This document shows positions 28,894 through 37,347 of a stretch of DNA of 64,000 nucleotides, piece by piece (positions within the stretch are counted from its first letter, which is position 1; each line of letters begins with the position of its first letter). Location: the NCBI RefSeq assembly GCF_004771005.1, contig NZ_RQHV01000002.1, positions 124,001 through 188,000 of the forward strand, given 5' to 3'. The notes under the pieces were generated by a model that searched no databases, was not told where the DNA came from, and worked only from the letters and a program-made list of their open reading frames with translations. The DNA is from Leptospira ilyithenensis. Its GTDB lineage: Bacteria > Spirochaetota > Leptospiria > Leptospirales > Leptospiraceae. A program made the position numbers and the translations under genes.

Positions 28894-29862
28894 ATGAAGC
28901 CTATCCCATTCGAAAATCAGATTTTACGATCCCGTTTTTTAAGATCTACCAGATCCTTTTTGGAAGAATCCGGATTTTTGGAGATGGATACTCCTTGTTT
29001 TAAACCGGTAGTGGGAATGGAACCGTATTTGGATCCTTTTCTTGTTTCTTCTCCCGATGGAAGAGAAAAAGGATATTTGATCACTTCCCCCGAATATTCT
29101 CTCAAACAATCGTTAGCAAATGGATTGGAGCGGATTTATGAAATCACCCATACATTTCGTTCGGGAGAAGAGGGCAGTCCTTATCATAGTGCTGAGTTTT
29201 TGATGTTGGAACTATATGTGAAGGGCTGGAACGATAAGGACTTGAGAGATTTCAGCAAAGAATATTTCAAAAGATTGGGTTCTGATTTTTCGGAATTACA
29301 AGTTGCGGATTTTTTGACCGGGGATTCTTCCTATGAAGAAATTTCAGTGGATGATATTGTAAAGACACATACGAAACGAGGATTGTCTCGCAAGGAATTG
29401 ATTGAGACGATATTCGATCATCGTTTGACTTCAGCAAAGGAAGATGAGCTTGTTACCTGGCAGTATGAAGATCTTTTCTTTTTGGTTTTTTTGAATTTAG
29501 TAGAACCAAAATTAGGTGATAAGATTGTTTTTCTTTACGATTATCCTCCGGAATGCGCGGCATTGGCAAAAATCGTAGACGGAAAGGCAAAACGATTCGA
29601 AATCTATTGGTCCGGTCTGGAATTGGCAAATGCATTTTGGGAATTGACTGATTCGAAAGAGCAAAGAAGCCGATTTATCGAAGAACAAACATTAAGAGAA
29701 GGATTGGGCAAAGAGATATTTCCCATAGACGAAGATTTTTTGTTTTCGTTGGAATCGGGAAAATTTCCCGATTCTTCCGGGATCTCTCTCGGACTGGATC
29801 GGATTTTCATGAGACTGGTCGGAGGAGAAGGACTAAAGAGTTTTAGTCCGTATTACGGATGA
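28894..29862 (+). CDS. epmA: EF-P beta-lysine ligase (EpmA/GenX/PoxA)
   Basis: I choose the ATG at 28894 (MKPIPFENQIL...), giving 322 residues, matching the usual EpmA length. It is a paralogue of the class II lysyl-tRNA synthetase catalytic domain without the anticodon-binding domain. Motif 2 appears in YLITSPEYSLKQSLANG and ITHTFRSGEEG...HSAEFLMLE, and motif 3 in GISLGLDRIFM. EpmA attaches (R)-beta-lysine to a conserved lysine of elongation factor P. The other two components, the aminomutase EpmB and EF-P, are encoded at 42376 and 43507. A gap of about 130 bases without evident genes precedes it. Confidence 0.9.
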   Translation: MKPIPFENQILRSRFLRSTRSFLEESGFLEMDTPCFKPVVGMEPYLDPFLVSSPDGREKGYLITSPEYSLKQSLANGLERIYEITHTFRSGEEGSPYHSAEFLMLELYVKGWNDKDLRDFSKEYFKRLGSDFSELQVADFLTGDSSYEEISVDDIVKTHTKRGLSRKELIETIFDHRLTSAKEDELVTWQYEDLFFLVFLNLVEPKLGDKIVFLYDYPPECAALAKIVDGKAKRFEIYWSGLELANAFWELTDSKEQRSRFIEEQTLREGLGKEIFPIDEDFLFSLESGKFPDSSGISLGLDRIFMRLVGGEGLKSFSPYYG

Positions 29863-29897
29863 TTCCTTTCCTGTTATACAATCTAAGTTTAAAATTT

Positions 29898-30160
29898 CAC
29901 TTTGTCGCAAGGCTCGTCTCTGTAAGAACCTGAACTCCGGATAATGTATCTTTTACGGGACAGATCCGATTGGATATCTATCTTGTATCGGTGCATATAA
30001 GGAAACCAAAACTCCCAGACAACTTGCAAGTCCACCTAGCACTAATTCTACTGGGTTCGGTCCTTGGTCCGTTCCGCCTAAGATCTCCGGTTCGTCAATG
30101 ACCCATTTGCGGTGGCGGGATTGAAGGTCTAATTTTAACCCTTCTAAAATTTACGAACTC
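29898..30160 (-). pseudogene. Decayed OsmC-family peroxiredoxin-like gene
   Basis: On the minus strand the frame from 30151 to a stop at 29954-29956 reads KLDLQSRHRKWVIDEPEILG, then GGTDQGPNPVELVLGGLASC and LGVLVSLYA. The GG-x-GPNP-VELVL and LASC pattern is the OsmC/Ohr core. No start codon exists: a TAA (30152-30154) precedes the frame. After the frame breaks, another frame reads DTLSGVQVLTETSLATK to a TGA at 29898-29900, a plausible OsmC C-terminus. The middle part, including the second half of the helical core, is missing. A GC-rich repeat (30166-30262) sits where the 5' end should be. Confidence 0.75.
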
Positions 30161-30165
30161 ACCCC

Positions 30166-30262
30166 GCAAGAGGGATGCGAAGGGCGCGGGAGCGGTCGCC
30201 GCAGGGCGACCGAAGCGAACGCGAAGCCCGGAGCCAGCCCGGCCCCAAACGAAAGTTTGGGG
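30166..30262 (-). repeat. GC-rich palindromic repeat element, copy 2
   Basis: A GC-rich block with two perfect hairpins: CGGTCGCC-gcag-GGCGACCG (30193-30212) and CCCCAAAC-gaaa-GTTTGGGG (30243-30262), the latter with a GAAA tetraloop. Read on the minus strand it has the same block order as the element at 20027-20118: AAACTTT/AAGTTTGG-type start, CCGGGCT, GGGCTTCGC, CGGTCG...CGACC, and GCATCCCT. It lies directly against the broken 5' end of the OsmC pseudogene. The remaining bases from 30263 to 30330 show no gene. Confidence 0.6.
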
Positions 30263-30330
30263 ACTTGCCCAATCTGTCCGATCAAAAAGTTGAAGAATCC
30301 GATCGGATAAAATTCGACTTTGTGATTATC

Positions 30331-30972
30331 TTAATAACATCTTCCGCCGGAAGTGATGTCTACCGACCAAGAGCCGCTTGCATCTTTTACGAGCATAAAG
30401 TCAATGTCTTTGCATTGAACGGTTCCTTCCGCATTTGTGCGGTCTACGTCTCCTTCGTAACGGTAAAATCCACCACTCGAACCTTTGTTAAATGTTCCAT
30501 CGTCAATCAGGATTTTGGACCATGTGTATTCGGGATATTTGGAAGCGAATGCCTGGAGTGCAAGTTCTTTCACCTTAGGCTTGCTAGGTGCTTTGTCTTC
30601 CGCCCCTGCGAGAGTTTTCACATTTCCCACACCGATTTCTGAGAATACCCAAGACTTTCCTTTTTGAGTATAATTGGCTCCTGCTTCGTATTCCCGGCTT
30701 GTACCTTTTTTGGAAGCAACTACCTGGAAAGGAACTTTCAGTTTTCTTTCTATGAGTTTTCCTTTTTTATCCGTTTTCTCAAGAATCACAGGATCTCCCG
30801 CAGACTGAAGAGATTCAATGGTTTCTCCCGGATAGGTCTTCGACCATTTTGCACGTAGATCTTTTTCGGCTTGTTCCGCTTCGATGAAATCAGGGGTTCC
30901 GGAATTCACTTGGGCCAAAAGGGAAAGAGAAACAAGAAGGATGGGAATGGAAATTTTAAGATGGGTTTTCAT
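30331..30972 (-). CDS. Exported protein of unknown function
   Basis: I start at the ATG at 30972 (MKTHLKISIPILLVSLSLLAQVNS, a good signal peptide), giving 213 residues. The mature part is charged: an N-terminal helix (EAEQAEKDLRAKW), a central segment (KKGKLIERKLKVPFQVVASKK), and a C-terminal domain with two cysteines (EGTVQCKDIDFMLVKDASG and GGRCY) that could form a disulfide. I recognise no family. It is divergent from the next exported protein, 83 bases between starts. Confidence 0.7.
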   Translation of the reverse strand: MKTHLKISIPILLVSLSLLAQVNSGTPDFIEAEQAEKDLRAKWSKTYPGETIESLQSAGDPVILEKTDKKGKLIERKLKVPFQVVASKKGTSREYEAGANYTQKGKSWVFSEIGVGNVKTLAGAEDKAPSKPKVKELALQAFASKYPEYTWSKILIDDGTFNKGSSGGFYRYEGDVDRTNAEGTVQCKDIDFMLVKDASGSWSVDITSGGRCY

Positions 30973-31055
30973 AATGTAATCCGAAATACTACAACTCTTG
31001 AGCAAGGTATGCAAGAAATAAATTACCATCTTTGTTCTGGACAAGGAAGGAATTT

Positions 31056-31661
31056 ATGATAGGTTTTCTTTTCATGAAAAAACCAGTTTATCTTGTACTT
31101 GCCGTTTTTTTTTCCTTTGGGTTGTCTGCGCAAAATTTGACCCCTAGGCCGGAGGTAGTAATTCCTTCTGCGCCTTTATCCATTGCAGAATTCGAATCTT
31201 TGCAAACAAATCTTGCCAAAACTCCGGAAGGAGCCGCGTCACTTATGGTAATTGCCATCCATCTTTATGGAAAGGACCAAACTCTTGGCAACCAAACACT
31301 CATTAGTTCCATTCTGATTAAAAACAGACAAAAATCAAACAAACCTACCGCTTACAAGGGAGAGGATTTGGGAAATAGAGACAGATATCTGGTCGGTCAA
31401 TTGGATAAATACAAGATGTTGGCAAATGCATACTTCAAAGGTTCTGAGCCGTCTAACGGATATTCTCCGAGTATACCATTGACTGTGGAAACATTTACAA
31501 ATCCTTATTCCGGCGAAGAATCCTCCGGTAGGATCAAACTTTTTGTAGCTACAAGAGGTGCCGCGAGCTTTCGTCCGATTACAGTTGAGAAGGATAGTGA
31601 TGGACTTTGGAGAGCAAAGGAATTCAGTTCTCTTTGTGTGGGTATGATGCCTGCCAAATAA
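31056..31661 (+). CDS. Exported protein (possible DUF6935-like)
   Basis: The ATG at 31056 has an AAGGAAGG Shine-Dalgarno; a second ATG at 31074 is the alternative. The 201-residue product begins with a hydrophobic signal (YLVLAVFFSFGLSAQ). The body has IAEFESLQTNLAKTPEGAAS, an alpha-helical block, and a repeated pattern KGEDLGNRDRYLVGQLDKY followed by KLFVATRGAASFRPITVEK. The pattern reminds me of DUF6935, but I am not sure. It is followed after 7 bases by an SGNH-hydrolase gene, so the two are likely co-transcribed. Confidence 0.65.
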   Translation: MIGFLFMKKPVYLVLAVFFSFGLSAQNLTPRPEVVIPSAPLSIAEFESLQTNLAKTPEGAASLMVIAIHLYGKDQTLGNQTLISSILIKNRQKSNKPTAYKGEDLGNRDRYLVGQLDKYKMLANAYFKGSEPSNGYSPSIPLTVETFTNPYSGEESSGRIKLFVATRGAASFRPITVEKDSDGLWRAKEFSSLCVGMMPAK

Positions 31662-31668
31662 GGAAGGA

Positions 31669-32610
31669 ATGAATCCAAAAAAAAATTGGTTCGAGAGTCA
31701 TTTCAAAACTACAATCATCATCTTCGTCATAATTATTTCCTTGGTTACTGTCGGAGCGGTGGAGCTTGCTTTAAGTAAATTATTCGGATTAGGAAATCCG
31801 GTTCTCTATGACAATAGTCCGATATACGGATTCCGCCCCATGCCCAACCAGAAACTGCAAAGATTTTTGGGAGCTGAATTGGTATTTAATAATTTGGGAC
31901 TCCGTTCTACAGAGGACTGGGACAAAGAGAAAAAAAATAAGATCTTGTTTTTGGGAGATTCGGTCACTTACGGAGGATCTTATATCTCCAATGGAGAGCT
32001 GTTCAGTCATCTGGTATTCCAAGATCGCAAAGATTATGTATCCGGAAATGCAGCTGTCAATACCTGGGGTGTAGAGAACATTCATGCACTCATCGTAGAA
32101 GAAGAATTTTTGCCAGCCAACTATTATATCACTGCCTTGATTGAAGATGATTTTTACCGCGGGCTTGTCCGTTTGCAGGGACTTCCTTATTATAATACCG
32201 AGCCTGGTTCCGCTTGGGCGGAGTTATTTCATTATTTCGCCTATACTCAAAATAACAAACGTTATCTGCCATGGCAAAGTCTTGTCACGGAAGAACATAT
32301 AACAAATATTATATTGAAGTCGGTTTTGAAATTGAAATCCATGGATGTTTTTCTAAAAGCAAAAGGATATAAACATAAAATTTTTATCCTTCCCACCCGT
32401 AATCAAGTTGTAAAAAAATCTTCCAAAGACCCGAAAATTCAAAATCTGATTTCGGAAAATAAACTGGAAGTTGTTTATTTGCTGGATGAGTTGCAGGAAT
32501 CGGAAGGAGGAAATCTGTTTCATGACGAAGTTCATGTCACAAAAGAAGGGCATAAAATTTATGCACAGATCCTTTCTCGGAAATTAACCGGGTTTTTGCC
32601 TGATAAGTAA
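31669..32610 (+). CDS. Membrane-anchored SGNH/GDSL-type hydrolase
   Basis: A 313-residue protein with an N-terminal anchor (TTIIIFVIIISLVTVGAVELAL). The SGNH signatures are ILFLGDSVTYGGS (block I, nucleophile Ser), GNAAVNTWGVENIH (in place of block II/III) and a C-terminal HDEVHVTKEGHKIYA, where the Asp/Glu-x-x-His dyad is expected. Such enzymes act as esterases or as acyl/acetyl transferases on exported glycans. The usual NxND block is not obvious, so the oxyanion hole may differ from the textbook form. Confidence 0.75.
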   Translation: MNPKKNWFESHFKTTIIIFVIIISLVTVGAVELALSKLFGLGNPVLYDNSPIYGFRPMPNQKLQRFLGAELVFNNLGLRSTEDWDKEKKNKILFLGDSVTYGGSYISNGELFSHLVFQDRKDYVSGNAAVNTWGVENIHALIVEEEFLPANYYITALIEDDFYRGLVRLQGLPYYNTEPGSAWAELFHYFAYTQNNKRYLPWQSLVTEEHITNIILKSVLKLKSMDVFLKAKGYKHKIFILPTRNQVVKKSSKDPKIQNLISENKLEVVYLLDELQESEGGNLFHDEVHVTKEGHKIYAQILSRKLTGFLPDK

Positions 32611-32773
32611 GCGTTCTGTCGGCTATACAAATGAGTGAAGGAATTGTATTTTTTTAACAAAGCATTCGCCCGGATTTTCAAAAATAAATTTGAGAATTCC
32701 TTCATGTTCAAAAAAAAGAGAGGAGAAATTATCAATAAATAGTGATTCTAGCGGAATCTAGGAGATTTTCTCA

Positions 32774-33049
32774 ATGAAGAAATCAATTTCACTTATTCTC
32801 TCTATTGCCGCTTTAGCGGCATTTGTAGCATGTAGCTCAGGTCCTAAAAAAGAAGCGCCTGTAGCAGTTACCGGCAAAGGAACTGTATCCGTTCTTAAAG
32901 AAGGCGGATTTGTTATCGAGTCGGAAGGTAAAAAATATGCAGTGTCCAACCCTGACAAATTGGACAAAAAATTCAAAAAAGACAAAGCTAAAATCGAGTT
33001 CGCAGGAAATGCAACAGGTGAAGCTTTAGAAATCACTACTGCAAAGTAG
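32774..33049 (+). CDS. Small lipoprotein
   Basis: A 91-residue lipoprotein: the leader MKKSISLILSIAALAAFVAC gives lipidated Cys20, followed by SSGPKKEAPVAV. The mature 70 residues are Lys-rich and predicted beta (GTVSVLKEGGFVIESEGKKYAV), ending in LEITTAK. No family recognised. A TAGGAG Shine-Dalgarno and a strong terminator directly after the stop mark it as a single-gene unit. Confidence 0.85.
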   Translation: MKKSISLILSIAALAAFVACSSGPKKEAPVAVTGKGTVSVLKEGGFVIESEGKKYAVSNPDKLDKKFKKDKAKIEFAGNATGEALEITTAK

Positions 33050-33057
33050 GATTTTGG

Positions 33058-33087
33058 AAAACCCCGGGTTCGCTCGGGGTTTTTTTG
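33058..33087 (+). terminator. Rho-independent terminator of small lipoprotein gene
   Basis: The stem AAAACCCCG/CGGGGTTTT (33058-33066 and 33075-33083) with an 8-base loop runs directly into a T-tract, 9 bases after the lipoprotein stop. Confidence 0.9.
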
Positions 33088-33123
33088 TTTTTACATTTCT
33101 TTTTTTGTTCTTATAGTGAGTCC

Positions 33124-33510
33124 ATGGACTCAATTCTTTTTTTAAAATCCGCTTCTATCTTCTATCACATCGGTTTTGCCATCTTTCATATTTTCTTTTG
33201 GAAGATATTCTCTTGGAAAAAGTCCTTACAAAAAATCAATATTGCCGACAAGGCCATATTACAAATTTTGAATCTATGTTTGATTCTGGTATTCTTCTTC
33301 TTTGCAAGTCTTATGTATTGGATTCCTACGGAAGTCCTCGAATCAAATTTCGGACTTTTGATCGTAGGTTTTATACTTCTGTTTTGGGCTTTACGATTTA
33401 TATACCAGTTTATTTTTTTACCGCAAAATAATCGTTTGGTGCTTGGTTTGAATTTGATTTTCTTTTTGGGGATTTTGATCCACTCTGTCTTTTTTTGGAA
33501 TCTTCTTTAA
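33124..33510 (+). CDS. Small four-helix membrane protein
   Basis: I start at the ATG at 33124; an in-frame TTG-type extension upstream would run through the terminator. The product has 128 residues with four hydrophobic helices (about 8-25, 45-65, 72-95, 105-125) and short connecting loops. No motif identifies it. It converges with the MDR oxidoreductase and overlaps it by 4 bases. Confidence 0.65.
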   Translation: MDSILFLKSASIFYHIGFAIFHIFFWKIFSWKKSLQKINIADKAILQILNLCLILVFFFFASLMYWIPTEVLESNFGLLIVGFILLFWALRFIYQFIFLPQNNRLVLGLNLIFFLGILIHSVFFWNLL

Positions 33511-34538
33511 CTTTGCCATTCGATTACTACTTTTCCGAAATGTTGCCCGCTTCGTAAATAGGCAAAGGCTTCCGGCACTTCGTCCCAACCGAAGGATTTG
33601 TCCACGACAGGTTTCATTTTGTTTTGAGAAATGGCGGAATTCATTCTTTCAAAATCCGCTTTACTTCCCACGATCACTCCCTGGACTTTCACACCTTGCA
33701 TAAGTATGGGATAGAGGGATAAAGTCGATTCACCACCAGCTAACACTCCGATCAGCGCAATGGTTCCGTAAGGGCGTACTGCCATCATGGATTTTGGCAG
33801 AGTTCCCGCTCCTCCCACTTCAATGATCAAATCCGCTCCTTTCATATCGGTGTGTTTACGGACATCTCTTTCCCAATTGGAACGGGTAGAATAATTGATA
33901 CCTTCGTCGGCACCCAGTTTTTTGGCACGGGCCAATTTTTCATCGCTGGACGATGTTACTATGACTTTTGCACCTAACATCTTTGCAAATTGTAATGCAA
34001 ATAAGGAAACTCCACCGGTTCCAAGGGTAAGAACCGTGCTTCCGGGTTCGATCCCTCCGAATGTAACGACTGCGTTGTAAGCAGTAAGCCCGGCACATCC
34101 CAATGTTGCCGCTTCGGCATCGGTAAGATGTTCAGGAGTTTTTACCAGGCCTTGCGCATCGAATACCCTGTATTCCATCAAACAACCATCATTCGGTCCT
34201 CCCAATGTACTGCGTAAACTGTCCATATCGGGAATTCCATCCTGCCAGCTCTGTGCAAAAATAGGAATGACTCTATCTCCTGTTTTCCACTTTTTTACAT
34301 TTGTTCCTACGGATTCCACAACTCCGGCTCCATCCGAACAAGGAACAAGAGGAAGTTTTTGTCTGGGATTGTACTGTCCGATGGCCATTAGATAATCGCG
34401 GTAATTGAGTGAAGTAGCTGTTAGTCGGACTAAAACTTCGTTCGGGCCGATGTTTTCAGGCACGACTCTGTCTTTTATTTTCAGATTTTCCAAACCAAAA
34501 CCGTCTGCGATTTCCCAAACTCTGTTTCTGATTGCCAT
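33507..34538 (-). CDS. MDR-family NAD(P)-dependent oxidoreductase (quinone oxidoreductase-like)
   Basis: A 343-residue medium-chain dehydrogenase/reductase. The GroES-like N-terminal part has [30 protein letters not shown] and GDRVIPIF; the nucleotide-binding part has [20 protein letters not shown] and [14 protein letters not shown]. Structural zinc cysteines are lacking, as in quinone oxidoreductase and zinc-free alcohol dehydrogenase branches; one Cys near the active site (PCSDG) is conserved in many of these. The substrate is unknown. It is divergent from the SDR/DUF1295/CFA cassette, with 87 bases between starts. Confidence 0.88.
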   Translation of the reverse strand: MAIRNRVWEIADGFGLENLKIKDRVVPENIGPNEVLVRLTATSLNYRDYLMAIGQYNPRQKLPLVPCSDGAGVVESVGTNVKKWKTGDRVIPIFAQSWQDGIPDMDSLRSTLGGPNDGCLMEYRVFDAQGLVKTPEHLTDAEAATLGCAGLTAYNAVVTFGGIEPGSTVLTLGTGGVSLFALQFAKMLGAKVIVTSSSDEKLARAKKLGADEGINYSTRSNWERDVRKHTDMKGADLIIEVGGAGTLPKSMMAVRPYGTIALIGVLAGGESTLSLYPILMQGVKVQGVIVGSKADFERMNSAISQNKMKPVVDKSFGWDEVPEAFAYLRSGQHFGKVVIEWQS

Positions 34539-34625
34539 TAAGATTCCTTATAAAAATTCACTGGTCAAATTTTGCATTCACTGATAGTCTTTGTCCAGAT
34601 AGTTTTATTTGAATTAGAGGATGAG

Positions 34626-35429
34626 ATGAAAGATTTTTGGAACAATAGGGTGGTAGTGATCACCGGTGCGTCGAGCGGGATAGGTCTTGCTCTCCTTGAA
34701 AATTTAAGTCGTTACCCTTGTGAAATTTTTGCACTTGCCAGAAGAGCAAATGATATTGAAGATCCGCCGTCAAAACATCCCGCTTGCAAGATCATTCGTA
34801 TCGGTGTGGATTTGCAAGATACATCTTCCGTGTTGGATGCACTTGCTATTTTGCATTCACATACATCCGGTGGTGTGGACGTTCTTTTTAATAATGCAGG
34901 GATCACAGCTCACGGACGTTTTGATGAATTGTCTTTGGAGGTGTATCGCAAAACGTTCGCTACGAATTTTTTCGGTCCCATCCAACTCATCCAAGGTCTT
35001 CTCGGAGGACTGAAAAAAGCCAAAGGAGTGGTAGTGACTACTTCTACGGTGTCCGCTTTGTACGGAGTGCCGGGACGCGCGGCGTATTCTTCTTCCAAAT
35101 CCGCTTTGCATGCCGCAATGGAATCTATGCGTATCGAATTAAAAGAAGAGGGTGTCCGTTCTTCTTTGGTATGTGTTCCTTATACGGAAACCAATCTGCG
35201 CAAATCAGGATTGGATGTTAAAGGAAACGTATTGGATGAGGGACAGGCGAAGGCTAAATTAAAAACTCCTAAGGAAGTAGCTTTCCTACTGATGAAAGTG
35301 GCGAAAGACAAAGAGGCAAGGCTTGTAACTTTTGATTTTTCCGGATCTTTTATGAAATGGATGAGAAATCTCGCCCCTGGAATTTTGGAAAAAATTCTAT
35401 ATAAAAAACTTTATCACGACTTTCATTAA
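34626..35429 (+). CDS. Short-chain dehydrogenase/reductase
   Basis: I start at the ATG at 34626 (AGAGG eight bases upstream), giving 267 residues. It is a classical SDR: cofactor motif VVITGASSGIGLAL, NNAG at the central strand, catalytic Ser in TSTVSALYG and Tyr-Lys in AYSSSKSALHAAMES. The C-terminal segment is hydrophobic (FSGSFMKWMRNLAPGILEKIL), suggesting membrane or lipid contact. It heads a cassette with a DUF1295 membrane protein and a cyclopropane-synthase-like methyltransferase, so a lipid or fatty acyl substrate is likely. Confidence 0.88.
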   Translation: MKDFWNNRVVVITGASSGIGLALLENLSRYPCEIFALARRANDIEDPPSKHPACKIIRIGVDLQDTSSVLDALAILHSHTSGGVDVLFNNAGITAHGRFDELSLEVYRKTFATNFFGPIQLIQGLLGGLKKAKGVVVTTSTVSALYGVPGRAAYSSSKSALHAAMESMRIELKEEGVRSSLVCVPYTETNLRKSGLDVKGNVLDEGQAKAKLKTPKEVAFLLMKVAKDKEARLVTFDFSGSFMKWMRNLAPGILEKILYKKLYHDFH

Positions 35430-35463
35430 ACCGGAGCTCGTCTAAGTTCGCAAGAGGTTTGGA

Positions 35464-36273
35464 TTGAATCCTTTTGTGAACTCATATATAACAGCTGTTT
35501 CATTCTCTTGTTTCTTCATGTCTTTGATGTGGTTTTGGGGTAAGTCTCGGAACAATTATGCAGTCATTGACGTGGGTTGGGGACTGGTGATAGCCGGAAT
35601 CGCTTCTATTTTTGCCGCTCTGGGAAACGGAACCGTTTATGCCAAACTTGCCATCCTTGTTCCTGTTTGGATTTGGGCGATTCGCCTTTCGGGATTTTTA
35701 TATTGGACTCGCATTCGCACAGGACACCCTGAAGACAAAAGATACTCTGATTTCCGCAATGATTATGGAGATTGGGTGCATCGAAAGTTTTTTACCAATG
35801 TATTTTTACTCCAAGGATTTCTGGCATTGTTACTTTCCGGTCCTTTTATTGTCGCATCCGAATGGCAATGGAATCCGTCTTCTTTCGAATTTGTATTTCC
35901 TGCTACAGGCGGGATTTTGTTTTTGATCGGAGTCTTCGGAGAAGGTTTGGCGGACAAACAATTGCATTCATTTTTGGAGGCGCCGACTAACAAGGGAAAA
36001 TTGTGCAATGTAGGACTTTGGAAATACAGTCGTCATCCCAATTATTTTTTTGAATGGGTGATTTGGCTCGGGATAGGCATCATTCCTCTAGCAAGCGGTT
36101 TTCGTTGGGCTCCGGTTTCTTTATTCTCTCCTCTTGTCATGTTTGTTTTGCTTCGGTTCATATCCGGAGTTCCTTTTGCGGAAAAATCTTCTTTGTCATC
36201 CAAAGGAAATATTTTTCGGGGGTATCAGAAAACAACCAATGCTTTTTTCCCCTGGTTCCCGAAGGAAAGTTAA
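35464..36273 (+). CDS. DUF1295 family membrane protein (steroid 5-alpha-reductase-like)
   Basis: A 269-residue protein starting at a TTG with an AGAGG motif upstream. It has about six helices. Family signatures include IDVGWGLVIAGIAS near the N-terminus, TRIRTGHPEDKRYSDFRNDY after helix 3, and LWKYSRHPNYFFEWVIWLG near the C-terminus, the ICMT/steroid-reductase-type cofactor site. DUF1295 proteins are often linked to fatty-acid desaturation and cyclopropane-type modification genes, as seen here. The reaction is unproven. Confidence 0.85.
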   Translation: MNPFVNSYITAVSFSCFFMSLMWFWGKSRNNYAVIDVGWGLVIAGIASIFAALGNGTVYAKLAILVPVWIWAIRLSGFLYWTRIRTGHPEDKRYSDFRNDYGDWVHRKFFTNVFLLQGFLALLLSGPFIVASEWQWNPSSFEFVFPATGGILFLIGVFGEGLADKQLHSFLEAPTNKGKLCNVGLWKYSRHPNYFFEWVIWLGIGIIPLASGFRWAPVSLFSPLVMFVLLRFISGVPFAEKSSLSSKGNIFRGYQKTTNAFFPWFPKES

Positions 36274-36318
36274 ACAAATCAATTTTCGGATCATAATTCA
36301 AATACAAAGGAAAATTCT

Positions 36319-37347
36319 TTGAACATCAATTCACTTCTCGAAAAAGATTTATTCCCCGATTGGCTGATTCGAATTCGCATTCGCCAACTTCTTGATATGC
36401 GATTGAAACAGGAAGTGAAAGGCGATGCGGAAAAACAATTAGCACATAAATTGAATTATGTGAAGGAATTGAAAAATTCCCCGATCGCAGTTCATACACA
36501 TGATGCAAACGAACAACATTATGAAGTCCCGAGCGAATTTTTCACTTATGTGATGGGACCGCGTATGAAATATTCTTCGGGATACTGGCCGACGGCCGAG
36601 ACTAGCTTTTCCGAATCGGAAGAAACGATGCTCGCTTTGACGGTTGAACGTGCCGAGTTGAAGGACGGAATGAAAGTATTGGATTTGGGTTGCGGCTGGG
36701 GATCTGTTTCCCTCTATGTAGCCGAAAAATTTCCCAAGTGCAAAGTAACAGGGGTATCGAATTCCCTAAGCCAGAAAAAATTCATTGAGGCCCGCGCGAA
36801 AGAAAGAGGTTTGAAAAATATAACCATTCTTACTCAAGATATGAATGTGTTTACCACAAAGGAAAGGTTCGATCGGATCATTTCCGTGGAAATGTTGGAA
36901 CATATGAAAAACTATGAACTGTTATTTGAAAGATTGTCCAAGTTTCTGGTGAACGACGGTAAATTCTTTGTGCATATATTCACTCATAAAACTTTTGCTT
37001 ATCCGTTTGAAGTAGTGGATGATACGGATTGGATGGCGAAGTATTTTTTCACCGGCGGACAGATGCCTTCGGATGATTTGTTTTTGTACTTTCAGAAGGA
37101 TTTTCTAATTGAAAAACATTGGGTAGTGAACGGTACCAATTATGCTAAGACGAGTGAAGCGTGGTATGAAAATCTATTGAAGAATAAAGAGAAGGTAATA
37201 GAAATCTTGGAGAAAACACACGGCGAGAAGAACAAAACCAAATGGTTTGTCTATTGGAAAGTATTCTTTCTCGCCTGTGCCGAACTATGGGCTTATCGAA
37301 ATGGAGAAGAGTGGCTGGTCAGCCACTACTTATTTCGAAAACGCTGA
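36319..37347 (+). CDS. Cyclopropane-fatty-acyl-phospholipid synthase family methyltransferase
   Basis: A 342-residue protein starting at a TTG. The SAM motif I is VLDLGCGWGSVSLYVAEKFP, followed by VTGVSNSLSQKKFIE and ISVEMLEHMKNYELLF, the set typical of CFA and of plant coclaurine N-methyltransferase-like proteins. The HDANEQHYEVPSEFFTYVMG segment before motif I is the lipid-side region of the family. The product could add a methylene or methyl group to an unsaturated acyl chain. Its last 22 bases overlap the opposite-strand helicase gene tail. Confidence 0.85.
   Translation: MNINSLLEKDLFPDWLIRIRIRQLLDMRLKQEVKGDAEKQLAHKLNYVKELKNSPIAVHTHDANEQHYEVPSEFFTYVMGPRMKYSSGYWPTAETSFSESEETMLALTVERAELKDGMKVLDLGCGWGSVSLYVAEKFPKCKVTGVSNSLSQKKFIEARAKERGLKNITILTQDMNVFTTKERFDRIISVEMLEHMKNYELLFERLSKFLVNDGKFFVHIFTHKTFAYPFEVVDDTDWMAKYFFTGGQMPSDDLFLYFQKDFLIEKHWVVNGTNYAKTSEAWYENLLKNKEKVIEILEKTHGEKNKTKWFVYWKVFFLACAELWAYRNGEEWLVSHYLFRKR

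Noticed and set aside
30175..30642. Plus-strand 155-codon open frame
   Set aside because: It starts inside the GC-rich repeat and lies antisense to the exported protein at 30331-30972, which has a proper signal peptide.
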